The translations under genes and the position numbers were made by a program. Shown one piece after another: positions 17,086-26,232 of a DNA stretch of 55,320 bases. Each line of letters begins with the position of its first letter. Positions within the stretch are counted from its first letter, which is position 1. Origin of the DNA: Hydrogenimonas thermophila (lineage in GTDB: Bacteria; Campylobacterota; Campylobacteria; Campylobacterales; Hydrogenimonadaceae); the NCBI RefSeq assembly GCF_900115615.1, contig NZ_FOXB01000012.1, positions 1-55,320 of the forward strand. Reading direction: 5' to 3'. Under the pieces are notes generated by a model, which saw only the letters and a list, made by a program, of their open reading frames with translations, did not search any database and was not told where the DNA came from.

Positions 17086-17403
17086 ATGATACATGAACTC
17101 AATGGAAGAGTAATCAAAATCATAGGCACAAAATACCCACGCCTAAGACATTTGATTCGCAACCATCCATATACTAAAATAGTAGGTATAGGTGTTATGA
17201 AATGCCTGTTAGATGATATGCAAATGACACCTGATGAAATTTCAGATGAACTGCTTACGGAAATGATTGAAAAAGGAATTGAGCTTTATCATGAAAAGGA
17301 AGATGAGATAAATGAGCTTCCTGTACTTGAACAAAAGCGCAAAGTTCTTTGTAAATCACTTAAGCAAATAGCAACAAGCCACTTAGAGACAGTAGCCTCT
17401 TAA
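17086..17403 (+). CDS. Small conserved hypothetical protein
   Basis: A 105-residue soluble, largely helical protein that I do not recognise. It starts with MIHELNGRVIKIIGTKYPRL, contains a single Cys in the first half (VMKCLL, about 43) and has an acidic central part (about 50-85). No signal peptide or membrane segment is seen. It stands alone between the glycan cluster, which diverges from it, and hemH, which converges on it. The ribosome binding site is perfect, so expression is probably high. No function can be given. Confidence 0.7.
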   Translation: MIHELNGRVIKIIGTKYPRLRHLIRNHPYTKIVGIGVMKCLLDDMQMTPDEISDELLTEMIEKGIELYHEKEDEINELPVLEQKRKVLCKSLKQIATSHLETVAS

Positions 17404-17414
17404 GTGACACTTAA

Positions 17415-18356
17415 CTACTTCATTTGACGATATAAAGCTTCAACTGCTCGGACAAAACTATCCGAGTCATTTGGACAACGACATACCTTATAGGTTTTAA
17501 AGCCAAGCTTTTGGGCTACTTCACGATACTCTATATCAAGTTCAAAGAGTGTTTCTGAATTATCTATAGTAAAGGCTATTGGGTAAATCAAAGCCTTTTT
17601 GTTTTTTATCTCTTCAAGAACCATTTCTAAAGATGGTGTAAGCCATTTTAGAGGACCAACCTTAGATTGATATGCCAAATGAACCTGATTAAACTCTACT
17701 CCCTGCTGCTTTAGCCTCTCTACATGCAAAGCCACCTCTGCTTCTACCTGTTTTTGATAAGGATCACCTTTTTTTATAACACGAACAGGCAATCCATGAG
17801 CAGAAAAGATAAGGTTTAATGACTTAGGATCTTCATTACCAATTCCTTCAATAATGCGTTCTTCAACACTTTCAAGGTAAGGCTCAAAATCATAATAATG
17901 CAAATGACTCACAATTGTAGGATGATAACCAATATCCTTTGCAGCAGCACGTATATCCTCTATTGATGATGCTGTAGTTGTAGTTGAAAATTGCGGATAC
18001 ATAGGAATCAAGTATAATTTTTTAATCCCTTCCTCTTTCAATCTTTTTAAAACATCTTTTGCAAAAGGAGGAGTATATCGCATAATAATCTCAACCTTTG
18101 CATCACCTATTCGCTCTTGAAGTTTTTTTTGAAAACTTTTTGTAATGCTAAGAAGAGGTGAACCTCCCCCTATCTTTTCATAATTCTCTTTTACTTCAGG
18201 CAAACGAGTTTTAGTAATGTAGTTTGCAAGATTTTTACGTACAAACGGCGGTGCACCAATAATACGATGATCGTTAAACATGTTTTTCATAAAAATTTCT
18301 ATCTCATCGTAGTTTGAAGCTCCGCCCATATTCATTAATATGATTGCTTTTTTCAT
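17415..18356 (-). CDS. hemH: Ferrochelatase
   Basis: A 313-residue enzyme that inserts ferrous iron into protoporphyrin IX, the last step of protoheme synthesis. Family features are MNMGGAS at 8-14, the GGGSPL segment at 63-68, the catalytic His187 in FSAHGLP, and the late acidic metal-site region near DNSETLFELDIEYRE. The protein is of normal length and probably peripheral to the inner membrane. It is transcribed alone, leftward, with an extended -10-like TGGCATAAT about 50 bases upstream of the start. Confidence 0.94.
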   Translation of the reverse strand: MKKAIILMNMGGASNYDEIEIFMKNMFNDHRIIGAPPFVRKNLANYITKTRLPEVKENYEKIGGGSPLLSITKSFQKKLQERIGDAKVEIIMRYTPPFAKDVLKRLKEEGIKKLYLIPMYPQFSTTTTASSIEDIRAAAKDIGYHPTIVSHLHYYDFEPYLESVEERIIEGIGNEDPKSLNLIFSAHGLPVRVIKKGDPYQKQVEAEVALHVERLKQQGVEFNQVHLAYQSKVGPLKWLTPSLEMVLEEIKNKKALIYPIAFTIDNSETLFELDIEYREVAQKLGFKTYKVCRCPNDSDSFVRAVEALYRQMK

Positions 18357-18440
18357 TAATAAATCTACCCTTAGTAGTTAAAATTATTAAGAATTATGCC
18401 AAACTCACTATTTAGTAGAGTTTAACTCTTGGATTTTGAG

Positions 18441-18446
18441 TATAAT
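18441..18446 (+). promoter_or_regulatory. -10 box of the polyamine operon
   Basis: TATAAT, preceded by TGAG as an extended -10, lies 33 bases before the dehydrogenase start codon. No clear -35 box is visible; T-rich sequence replaces it, as is common for Campylobacterota promoters. Confidence 0.55.
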
Positions 18447-18478
18447 TACATTTATTTCACACTAAAGGTTGAGATGTC

Positions 18479-19678
18479 ATGAATAGAGTATTAATTATCG
18501 GTGCTGGCGGTGTCGGACGAGTTGTAGCGCATAAGTGTGCGCAAAACAGTGAAATTTTTGAACATATTACATTGGCTAGCCGTACGCTATCTAAATGTGA
18601 AGCAATTCGTGATGAAATAAAAGAGAAACAGAATAAGTCAATCGATGTAGCACAGGTTGATGCTGACAATGTTGAAGAGCTTGTTAAGTTGATCGAAGAG
18701 GTTAAACCATATGTTGTTATCAATGTTGCTTTGCCATATCAAGACTTGACTATTATGGATGCTTGTTTAAAGACAAATGTTCACTATCTTGATACAGCCA
18801 ACTATGAGCATCCAGATACAGCAAAATTTGAGTATAAAGAGCAGTGGGCAAAAGACCCTGACTTTAAAGCAAACGGTTTGATGGCACTTCTTGGTAGTGG
18901 GTTTGATCCAGGTGTTACCAATGTCTTTTGTGCCTATGCGCAAAAGCACTACTTTGATGAGATTCATACTATCGATATTTTAGACTGTAACGCAGGTGAT
19001 CATGGCTATCCGTTTGCAACTAACTTTAACCCAGAAATAAATATCCGTGAAGTTAACTCAAAAGGACGATACTGGGAAAATGGCAAGTGGATCGAAACTG
19101 AGCCAATGGAAATAAAAATGGTTTGGGACTACCCAGAAATTGGCCCAAAAGATAGTTATCTTCTTTACCATGAAGAGGAGGAGTCACTTGTTAAAAACAT
19201 TAAAGGTCTAAAACGTATCCGCTTCTTTATGACCTTTGGTGAAAGTTATCTAACCCATCTTAAAGTGCTTGATAACATTGGTCTTACACGAATTGATCCT
19301 ATTGAAGTAGATGGATGTAAAGTGATTCCTTTACATGTTGTTAAAGCACTTTTGCCTGATCCTGCAAGCCTTGGACCACGCACTAAAGGAAAAACCAACA
19401 TCGGTGTTGTTTGTGAAGGTATTAAAGATGGTAAAAAGCGTAAAATCTATATTTACAATGTCTGTGACCATCAAGAGGCATATAAAGAGGTTTGCGCACA
19501 GTGTGTTAGCTATACAACAGGTGTACCTGCCATGATTGGTGCAAAATTGATGTGTGAAGGCAAATGGATGAAAGCAGGTACAATTAATATGGAGCAGATG
19601 GACCCTGATCCGTTTATGGAAGAGCTTAATCGCCAGGGATTGCCTTGGAATGTCATTGAAATGGATCCTGAAAAGTGA
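18479..19678 (+). CDS. Carboxyspermidine / carboxynorspermidine dehydrogenase
   Basis: A 399-residue enzyme of the saccharopine dehydrogenase (Lys9-like) family. The Rossmann motif GAGGVGRVV is at 8-16; the substrate-binding part includes LGSGFDPGVTNVFCAYA. In Campylobacter and Vibrio the family condenses putrescine or diaminopropane with aspartate semialdehyde using NADPH, giving a carboxylated triamine. The decarboxylase for the next step follows with a 4-base overlap (GTGA), which fixes this assignment rather than lysine biosynthesis. Whether spermidine or norspermidine is made depends on the diamine available. Confidence 0.9.
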   Translation: MNRVLIIGAGGVGRVVAHKCAQNSEIFEHITLASRTLSKCEAIRDEIKEKQNKSIDVAQVDADNVEELVKLIEEVKPYVVINVALPYQDLTIMDACLKTNVHYLDTANYEHPDTAKFEYKEQWAKDPDFKANGLMALLGSGFDPGVTNVFCAYAQKHYFDEIHTIDILDCNAGDHGYPFATNFNPEINIREVNSKGRYWENGKWIETEPMEIKMVWDYPEIGPKDSYLLYHEEEESLVKNIKGLKRIRFFMTFGESYLTHLKVLDNIGLTRIDPIEVDGCKVIPLHVVKALLPDPASLGPRTKGKTNIGVVCEGIKDGKKRKIYIYNVCDHQEAYKEVCAQCVSYTTGVPAMIGAKLMCEGKWMKAGTINMEQMDPDPFMEELNRQGLPWNVIEMDPEK

Positions 19679-20811
19679 TAGACTTTAGCAAAGTTCCAAC
19701 CCCTTGTTACGTTTGTGAAGAGGAGCTTCTGGAGAGAAACCTTAAGATCCTCGACCGTGTTCAAAAAGAGAGTGGTGCAAAGATTTTGCTTGCTCTCAAG
19801 GGCTTTGCTATGTGGAGTACCTTTGATCTGGTTGGCAAATATCTTTGCGGTACAAGTGCCAGCGGTCTGCATGAAGCAAAGCTAGGTCGTGAGGAGATGA
19901 ACAAAGAGGTACATACCTACTCTCCAGTCTTTAAAGAGGAAGAGATTGAAGAGATTGCAAGACTCAGTGATCATATTGTCTTTAACTCTCCTGAACAGAT
20001 ACGACGTTTTTTAAAAAAGTCAAAAGCGGTCAATCCATCAATTTCTTGCGGTCTTCGGGTCAATCCGGAGTTTTCATCGGCACCTGTTGACCTTTACAAC
20101 CCTTGTGGTCTTTATAGCCGACTTGGCACAACCATTGCCAATTTTGATCCTGAAATTTTAGAAGAGCTAGATGGACTGCACTTTCATGCACTCTGCGAGC
20201 AAAACGTCGATGCCCTTGAAGGGGTTCTGAAAGCATTCGAAGAGAAGTTTGGCAAATTTATTTCTAAGATGAAGTGGATCAACTTTGGGGGCGGTCATCA
20301 CATTACCCGTAAAGATTATGATGTTGATCGTTTGATTGAAGTGATCCGTGATTTTAAAGCTCGTTACAACAACATTACCGTCTATTTAGAGCCAGGAGAA
20401 GCTGTTGGATGGCAAACAGGACCATTGGTAGCTTCAGTGCTTGATATTATTTATAATGGGATGGATATTGCAATACTTGATGTGTCAGCTGAAGCACATA
20501 TGCCAGATACCTTAGCGATGCCTTATAGAGCTGAAGTGCGTGGAGCGGGTGAAGCTGGTGAAAAGTCTTATACCTATCGTCTTGGTGGTAATACCTGTCT
20601 TGCAGGTGATATTATGGGTGATTACAGTTTCGATAAACCGCTTAAAGTGGGTGATAAGATTGTCTTTGAAGATCAGATCCACTATACAATGGTCAAAACG
20701 ACCACATTTAATGGGGTACAACATCCATCTATTGCCATTTGGACTAAAGAGAATGAACTTAAAATTGTAAGAGAGTTTAGTTATGAAGATTTTAAAAATA
20801 GACTCTCATAA
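19675..20811 (+). CDS. nspC: Carboxynorspermidine / carboxyspermidine decarboxylase
   Basis: A 378-residue PLP-dependent decarboxylase of alanine racemase fold (type III). The PLP lysine is Lys42 in LLALKGF. Later motifs are NFGGGHHITRKDYD (about 203-216), the EPGEA phosphate-binding segment near 241 and the GNTCLAGD active-site Cys segment. It removes the carboxyl group from carboxyspermidine or carboxynorspermidine, completing the alternative polyamine route used by organisms without spermidine synthase. It starts with GTG overlapping the upstream stop codon, so translation is coupled. Confidence 0.92.
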   Translation: MIDFSKVPTPCYVCEEELLERNLKILDRVQKESGAKILLALKGFAMWSTFDLVGKYLCGTSASGLHEAKLGREEMNKEVHTYSPVFKEEEIEEIARLSDHIVFNSPEQIRRFLKKSKAVNPSISCGLRVNPEFSSAPVDLYNPCGLYSRLGTTIANFDPEILEELDGLHFHALCEQNVDALEGVLKAFEEKFGKFISKMKWINFGGGHHITRKDYDVDRLIEVIRDFKARYNNITVYLEPGEAVGWQTGPLVASVLDIIYNGMDIAILDVSAEAHMPDTLAMPYRAEVRGAGEAGEKSYTYRLGGNTCLAGDIMGDYSFDKPLKVGDKIVFEDQIHYTMVKTTTFNGVQHPSIAIWTKENELKIVREFSYEDFKNRLS

Positions 20812-20818
20812 ATTAATT

Positions 20819-21100
20819 TTACGAATCAATCTGTTTAGCAATATCTGCTATGCCCTCTTCTAACTTTTTGCGATTTTCATAAGTAAAAAATGAAGGGGGC
20901 TTAGCCTCTTCTTTGTAGTGTATGCATATGGCATAATGTAAAAGATTTACATCTTGGTTAGCCATTTTGTCAAACCACTCCAGCGAGATTGGTGTTACAG
21001 TACCATCTGCATATTTTATAATGGCAGCTGGATATAGCTGACTGACATTGTCAAGATCTATTGTTTCATTTTGAATTGTAAGTGTCACGCTTTCCCCCAT
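20819..21100 (-). CDS. Small conserved hypothetical protein
   Basis: A 93-residue soluble protein of unknown function. It starts with MGESVTLTIQNETIDLDN and ends in a lysine/glutamate-rich helix. One short aromatic stretch (YPAAIIKYADGTVTPISLEW) looks like a beta-rich core. Starts at GTG 21088 (better spaced from GGGGG) or TTG 21124 are also possible. It converges on nspC with 7 bases between them and diverges from the methyltransferase gene. Confidence 0.6.
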   Translation of the reverse strand: MGESVTLTIQNETIDLDNVSQLYPAAIIKYADGTVTPISLEWFDKMANQDVNLLHYAICIHYKEEAKPPSFFTYENRKKLEEGIADIAKQIDS

Positions 21101-21157
21101 TTGTTGATGTGATATACTAAACAAAGTTGCTTTAAAAGTTGGTTACAAAGGCATGAA

Positions 21158-21709
21158 ATGATTGAAGACAAATATAGATGGAATGAAAGATATAAAACTC
21201 TGCCACCACCTCAAAATCCAAGTGATCTACTACTAAGATACATTGATCGTATCAAAGGAAAAGATGTATTAGATATTGCAGCAGGATTGGGAAGACATTC
21301 TCGTATTTTAGCAGAAAATGGTTGTAAGGTTGATGCTATAGAGTATAGTGATGTTGCAATAGAATCTTTAAGAAAAATAATAGGGGTTAATGCCATTGAG
21401 ATGGATTTAGAGAATGGATGTAGTTTAGAAAAGAGTTATGATGCTATTTTATGTTTTAACTATCTAAACAGAAATCTTTACGATTTTATGATTAACCACA
21501 TAAAAGATAATGGAATTATTCTCTTTGAAACATTTGTATTTGATGAAGAGAATGAGTGTGCACCAAAAAACCCTGACTTTTTACTAAGAAAAAATGAACT
21601 GTTAAAGGTTTTTGGCTCACTTCATATTATAGAATATAAAGAGTCTAATGTTATAAAACAGAATGGTCAAAAGGCGCTGATGGCTTCTATGGCTGCGATA
21701 AAAAAATAA
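21158..21709 (+). CDS. Class I SAM-dependent methyltransferase
   Basis: A 183-residue methyltransferase, TehB-like in size. Motif I is VLDIAAGLGRHS (about 36-47), followed by the acidic end of strand 2 (VDAIEYSD) and motif IV (YDAILCFNYLNR). The N-terminal WNERYK start is common to small methyltransferases of this kind. The substrate is unknown; tellurite, thiol or metabolite methylation are possible. AAAGG lies 9 bases before the ATG. Confidence 0.8.
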   Translation: MIEDKYRWNERYKTLPPPQNPSDLLLRYIDRIKGKDVLDIAAGLGRHSRILAENGCKVDAIEYSDVAIESLRKIIGVNAIEMDLENGCSLEKSYDAILCFNYLNRNLYDFMINHIKDNGIILFETFVFDEENECAPKNPDFLLRKNELLKVFGSLHIIEYKESNVIKQNGQKALMASMAAIKK

Positions 21710-21724
21710 AAATATAGAAAAAAC

Positions 21725-21753
21725 TTGCTTTTATAAAACTTTTCAGCTATACT
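21725..21753 (+). promoter_or_regulatory. Promoter of the cold-shock gene
   Basis: TTGCTT (21725-21730), a 17-base spacer and TATACT (21748-21753). Transcription would start near 21760, leaving a leader of about 125 bases before the start codon. Long structured leaders are a feature of cspA-type genes, where they control translation with temperature. Confidence 0.55.
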
Positions 21754-21884
21754 TCCAGCAAGAAAGATGATTTAGATTCTCGTCTTTGTGTGTGACCGTT
21801 CTACCTCGACCCTTCGAATTAGAGTTTTTAACCCGCAAGATAGCTTCAAAACACTTTTCAAATTTAAACAACAAAGGTATCGCA

Positions 21885-22103
21885 ATGGCAGATATTATCA
21901 ATGGAACAGTTAAATGGTTCAATAGTGAAAAAGGTTATGGATTCATCCAACCTGAAGATGGAAGTAAAGATGTATTCGTACATTTCAGACAAATTAACAA
22001 CCCAGGTTATGGACGTGTTTCATTAGATGAAGGTCAAAGAGTAAGTTTCTCAATTGGTCAAGGTGAAAAAGGCCCACAGGCAGAAAACGTTACACCTCTG
22101 TAA
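21885..22103 (+). CDS. cspA: Cold-shock domain protein
   Basis: A 72-residue single cold-shock domain that binds single-stranded RNA/DNA and acts as an RNA chaperone. RNP1 is KGYGFI and RNP2 is VFVHF; the first strand reads [12 protein letters not shown] start at ATG 21885 ([12 protein letters not shown]), preceded by AAAGG, because the longer open frame from 21786 adds a tail foreign to the family. A strong terminator follows. The long leader suggests post-transcriptional control. Confidence 0.93.
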   Translation: MADIINGTVKWFNSEKGYGFIQPEDGSKDVFVHFRQINNPGYGRVSLDEGQRVSFSIGQGEKGPQAENVTPL

Positions 22104-22115
22104 TTAACTTCAAAA

Positions 22116-22143
22116 GAGTGGCTTTTTAAGCCACTCTCTCTTC
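22116..22143. terminator. Terminator between the cold-shock gene and glmS
   Basis: GAGTGGCTT (22116-22124) pairs with AAGCCACTC (22128-22136) around TTT, followed by a pyrimidine-rich stretch. The symmetric stem lies between two convergent genes and can serve both. Confidence 0.75.
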
Positions 22144-22147
22144 TACT

Positions 22148-23947
22148 TTACTCTACCGTTACACTTTTAGCCAAGTTTCTAGGCATATCAACATCATTTC
22201 CTAAACGAATAGCTATCTCCATAGCAAGCAACTGTTCAACTACCATCATTTCAAAAAACTCAAGCATTGGATGGTTATGATTATGAGTTAAGATAAAATC
22301 ATCTGCAAGATCAAAAATTTCTGGTGAGATTGCCAATATTGTAGAGTCTCTTGCACTTAACTCCTCTACATTACTTTTTGTTTTATCGTAAAGCAGAGTT
22401 TTTGGCATCAAAGCTATTGTAAAAAGTTCAGCATCAGCCAAAGCAATAGGTCCATGTTTCATCTCTCCGGCAGGATAGCCTTCTGCGTGAAGATAACTAA
22501 TCTCTTTTAGTTTTAAAGCCCCTTCAAGTGCTAAAGGATAGAATATATCACGCCCAATAAAAAAGAAGCCGTGCCCATGCAAGTAACGTTTAGAGAGACG
22601 TTTACACTTTTCATGTATATCAAGAGCATTTTTTAAAACAGTAGGAACATGCCCAATAGCATCAAGCTCTTTGTTTATTTGACTATCTTCTAAAACACCG
22701 CATCTCTTTCCAAAATAGAGAGACAACATCCATAAAACCATAACTTGCGTAGCAAAAGCTTTTGTGCTTGCAACCCCTTTTTCTATTCCAGCTCTAGTTA
22801 AGATTGTGGTATCTGCTAAGCGTACAATAGATGAGTTGTCAACATTACAAATAGCCAATGTCTTTAATCCGGCATGTTTTGCCATTTTAAGAGCTTCAAG
22901 AGTATCGGCAGTCTCACCACTTTGACTAATAACTATAAATAGCGTATCTTTTGTCAGCAGTGGTTCTTTATAGCGAAACTCACTGGCTATCTCCACTTGT
23001 ACAGGCAGTTTTGATAATCTTTCAAAAAGGTAACTAGAAACCAATGCAGCGTGATAACTTGTACCACAAGCACAAAGTTTTATGCGTGAGATACCATCTA
23101 AGAAGTTTTCATCTATCTCTTCAAAAGAGATCTCATTATCTAATACACGCCCTATCATTGTATCGCTCATCACTTCATACTGCTCATAAATCTCTTTTTC
23201 CATGAAGAAGCGATACCCACCCTTTTGAGCTGTTAGTTTATCTCCTGAAAGTGGAACGAACTGTAGAGTATGAGGTTCAGTATATATGGAATCTGGTGTT
23301 GCATACCCAATTGTACCATCCTCCATATATGCAACCTCTTTAGCTTCGCCAATCAAAGGTGCATCTGATGAGGCAAAAAAGACTTCATTCTCACTGTTCT
23401 TACCGATAATCATCGGCGAACCTTTACGGGCAAAATAGATAGTATCAGGAGTTTTTTGGGTTATAAGTAAAACTGCATAAGCACCTTCTAGTCTCTCAAT
23501 TGTTGCTTTAAAAGCAGCAAAAGTATCTTTATAGTGCTCATACTCTTTTTCAAAAAGGTGAACAATTACCTCTGTATCTGTCTGGCTTAAAAAATTTACA
23601 CCACAATTTTCCAGTTCAGATTTTATTTCACGATAATTTTCAATAATACCGTTATGAACTACATAACTGTAATCACCCATATGAGGATGGGCATTCAGTT
23701 CGGTAGGTTTTCCATGCGTTGCCCATCTTGTATGACCGATTCCAACACCTAAACCATCAGTTAAAAAGTTTTTTGTCTTATTATCTAAATTTGTAAGTTT
23801 GCCAACAGCTTTAAAAGAGTCTATCTTTCCACTCTGCATTACAGCAATTCCTGCAGAGTCATATCCGCGATACTCTAACTCTCTTAAACCTTCTATTAGT
23901 TGACTTTTGATCTCTCTTTTTCCAATATATCCAACAATACCACACAT
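22148..23947 (-). CDS. glmS: Glutamine-fructose-6-phosphate aminotransferase
   Basis: A 599-residue enzyme that makes glucosamine-6-phosphate from fructose-6-phosphate and glutamine, the entry to UDP-GlcNAc for peptidoglycan and LPS. The nucleophile Cys2 starts the glutaminase domain (MCGIVGYIG). It is followed by two SIS sugar-isomerase domains (about 275-420 and 445-590; SQSGETADTLEA near 340). The C-terminus ends in LAKSVTVE, as in most homologues. No ribozyme-like leader is present; mnmE lies 9 bases upstream, so the genes are probably co-transcribed. Confidence 0.95.
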   Translation of the reverse strand: MCGIVGYIGKREIKSQLIEGLRELEYRGYDSAGIAVMQSGKIDSFKAVGKLTNLDNKTKNFLTDGLGVGIGHTRWATHGKPTELNAHPHMGDYSYVVHNGIIENYREIKSELENCGVNFLSQTDTEVIVHLFEKEYEHYKDTFAAFKATIERLEGAYAVLLITQKTPDTIYFARKGSPMIIGKNSENEVFFASSDAPLIGEAKEVAYMEDGTIGYATPDSIYTEPHTLQFVPLSGDKLTAQKGGYRFFMEKEIYEQYEVMSDTMIGRVLDNEISFEEIDENFLDGISRIKLCACGTSYHAALVSSYLFERLSKLPVQVEIASEFRYKEPLLTKDTLFIVISQSGETADTLEALKMAKHAGLKTLAICNVDNSSIVRLADTTILTRAGIEKGVASTKAFATQVMVLWMLSLYFGKRCGVLEDSQINKELDAIGHVPTVLKNALDIHEKCKRLSKRYLHGHGFFFIGRDIFYPLALEGALKLKEISYLHAEGYPAGEMKHGPIALADAELFTIALMPKTLLYDKTKSNVEELSARDSTILAISPEIFDLADDFILTHNHNHPMLEFFEMMVVEQLLAMEIAIRLGNDVDMPRNLAKSVTVE

Positions 23948-23956
23948 ATATTATCC

Positions 23957-25300
23957 TTACTTTCCTAAGCAAAATTCGCCAAACATTTTATCCATAATAT
24001 CATTAAAGTCGACTGGTTTTGATATAGAACTGATAGCAGAGATTGCATCATTTAGATGGAATGTAAATATCTCCAATTCACCCATTAAAAGTGGCTCTTT
24101 TGCTTGAGATATTGCACTTCTAGCTCGTTTTACAGCTTCTATTTGTCTTGCTGAGATTAAGAGCAGTTCATCTCCTTGTGCCATTTTTGAAAGTCTCTTT
24201 TCCAATTCAGAAAAAATCTGTTCAGCTTTATTGTCTTGGCTTAATTGCAATGGATTAAATTGTTCTAACTTTTTTGTATCTAATTTTTTAGGAAGATCTA
24301 TTTTGTTTAATGCAACTATTATCTCTTTATTATTGCCTGATTTCTCAAGTAGAGATAGTATTTGCTCATCTTCTTCATCCCAAGTCCTACTTACATCAAA
24401 GATTGCAATAACTATATCACTCTGTTCAATTGCCTCTACAGATCTTTCTATACCAATCTTTTCAATTGTATCTGATGAGTCTCTAATTCCTGCTGTATCT
24501 ATGATACGAATCAGATGTGAACCAACTCTTATCTGTTCTTCAATAGTATCTCTGGTAGTACCGGCTATATCACTTACAATAGCTCTTTTATAACCTAACA
24601 TTGCATTTAGTAAAGAGCTTTTCCCAACATTTGGTTTGCCTACAATTGAAACTTTAAAGCCTTCTATCATACCCCGTCTGCGTTCACTAGAACTAACTAT
24701 CTGCCCTATTTTAAGCTCTATCTCTTCAAGCTGATGAAGAATGTTATTTACTATATCATCAGGCAAATCTTCTTCAGCATAATCAATAGTAACTTCAGCA
24801 AATGCAACAGCTCTAAGAAGCTTTTCTCTTACATCATCTACAAACTCTCTAAGCTCACCTTTCATCTGTCTAGCTAAGATCTTGGCAGTTTCATCACTTT
24901 TTGCTTCTATCAGTTTTGCTATCGCTTCTGCTTCTGTTAAGTCTATACGACCACCCAAAAACGCTCGACGGGTAAATTCGCCCGGTTCTGCAAGCCTTGC
25001 ACCATAGAAAAGTACGGTTTCTAGGATCTTTTCAGCAACAATAGAGCCGCCATGACATTGAAACTCTACTACATCTTCAGTAGTAAAACTATGGGGAGCT
25101 TTAAACCAGATAACAATCGCTTCATCTATAAGTTCATCATTTTGATTGTAAAGGGAAGAGAGGTGGGCATATCTAGGAGAAAAAGTTTCTCTTTTGGTTA
25201 CTTTTTTAGCGATATCTAAAGCATTATCACCACTTACACGAACAATAGCAACCGACCCCACCCCGCTTGCGGTGGCGACGGCAGCTATAGTATCACTCAT
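23957..25300 (-). CDS. mnmE: tRNA uridine-5-carboxymethylaminomethyl modification GTPase MnmE
   Basis: A 447-residue GTPase that, with MnmG, modifies the wobble uridine of certain tRNAs. The N-terminal folate-binding domain covers about 1-115. A helical domain surrounds the G domain (G1 GKPNVGKSS at 221-229; DTAGIRD; ALNKIDL). The C-terminal CLGK closes the protein, with the conserved cysteine. It overlaps the jag gene by 4 bases. Confidence 0.95.
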   Translation of the reverse strand: MSDTIAAVATASGVGSVAIVRVSGDNALDIAKKVTKRETFSPRYAHLSSLYNQNDELIDEAIVIWFKAPHSFTTEDVVEFQCHGGSIVAEKILETVLFYGARLAEPGEFTRRAFLGGRIDLTEAEAIAKLIEAKSDETAKILARQMKGELREFVDDVREKLLRAVAFAEVTIDYAEEDLPDDIVNNILHQLEEIELKIGQIVSSSERRRGMIEGFKVSIVGKPNVGKSSLLNAMLGYKRAIVSDIAGTTRDTIEEQIRVGSHLIRIIDTAGIRDSSDTIEKIGIERSVEAIEQSDIVIAIFDVSRTWDEEDEQILSLLEKSGNNKEIIVALNKIDLPKKLDTKKLEQFNPLQLSQDNKAEQIFSELEKRLSKMAQGDELLLISARQIEAVKRARSAISQAKEPLLMGELEIFTFHLNDAISAISSISKPVDFNDIMDKMFGEFCLGK

Positions 25301-26232
25301 CGACGCTCCAAAAACTCATTGATAATAATGTATCGACCACCTTCTCTGTTTGTGCGTACAGCTACATATTTATTAGGGAAAATCTCTCTTAGACGCTTGA
25401 GTGCTATTTGAACAAGAATACCATCAAGAACTTTTGTTTGGGCTCTGCCTTCAATCTCAACACGCTCTATAATTGGCTGAAGATAATTTTCTATCATAAG
25501 TTCTTGATTTTGTAAAAATTCAGCAATTTCCAAGCGTACTTTGTAGCCATATTTTCCGTTGATCCAATTATAGATAAGATATGCTAGCGATTTATATCTG
25601 TATCCCTCTTTACCTATGAGAAGTGCAGCATCTTCACCTTTAAACTCAATGAAAATTGTTTCATCATCATATACACTTACACGAATCGGCTCAAGGTTGA
25701 AACAAGCAGAAGAGAATAGTTTATTAATCTCTTCTTCAACTATATTTACTACTGTATTTATATCTAAGGATTCTGTGTAGAAGTTATCAAAAATTTCACT
25801 CTCTTTTTTCAGATAATTTCTCTCTTTTTCTTCAACCTGCTCTTTTTCTTCTACAGGCTGCTTTTCTGTACTAGGAAGAGTATCTTCTATTTTTTCTTCT
25901 TCAACCTTCTCAATCTCTTTAACTTCTTCAATCTTTTGAGATACCTGTAACTCTTCTTGCTTCTCTTCACTCTTTTCTATCTCATCAGTGCTCGATTCAG
26001 TTTTTGCCTTTTGCTTAGGTGCTTCTTCTTTTAGCTCTTCTTTTTCTTCGCTTTTTTCTTGAACTTTTTTAGTACATTGGGCTACTATAATGGCAGGTTT
26101 GCGCCCAATTCCAAGAAAACCTTTAGATGGATTTTGAATTATTTGAATCTCCAGTTCAGTTATTGAACAGGAGAACGCCTTTGCTGCTTCAGCGTATGCT
26201 TCTTCCAGTGTTAAAGCTTCAAACTTTTTCAT
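25297..26232 (-). CDS. jag: Jag (SpoIIIJ-associated/KhpB-like) RNA-binding protein
   Basis: A 311-residue protein. The Jag-N domain is at 1-50 (ALTLEEAYAEAAKAF; KGFLGIGRKPA). It is followed by a long low-complexity linker at about 55-145, made almost only of Glu, Lys, Gln and Val. A KH domain follows (about 160-240, with LLIGKEGYRYKSL in place of GXXG) and an R3H-like end (about 245-311). In this family it binds RNA and is linked to membrane protein insertion and cell elongation through the neighbouring yidC. The linker is much longer than in short homologues. It overlaps yidC by one base. Confidence 0.88.
   Translation of the reverse strand: MKKFEALTLEEAYAEAAKAFSCSITELEIQIIQNPSKGFLGIGRKPAIIVAQCTKKVQEKSEEKEELKEEAPKQKAKTESSTDEIEKSEEKQEELQVSQKIEEVKEIEKVEEEKIEDTLPSTEKQPVEEKEQVEEKERNYLKKESEIFDNFYTESLDINTVVNIVEEEINKLFSSACFNLEPIRVSVYDDETIFIEFKGEDAALLIGKEGYRYKSLAYLIYNWINGKYGYKVRLEIAEFLQNQELMIENYLQPIIERVEIEGRAQTKVLDGILVQIALKRLREIFPNKYVAVRTNREGGRYIIINEFLERR

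Noticed and set aside
17380-17406. Hairpin at the end of the small unknown gene as a terminator
   Set aside because: The stem CACTTAGAG/CTCTTAAGTG has a bulge, lies partly in the coding region, and has no T-run.
21786-21884. Longer N-terminus for the cold-shock protein
   Set aside because: The added 33 residues have no relation to the family, and a good ribosome binding site precedes ATG 21885.
22100-24000. glmS ribozyme upstream of glmS
   Set aside because: Only 9 bases separate glmS from the mnmE stop codon, leaving no room for a ribozyme leader.
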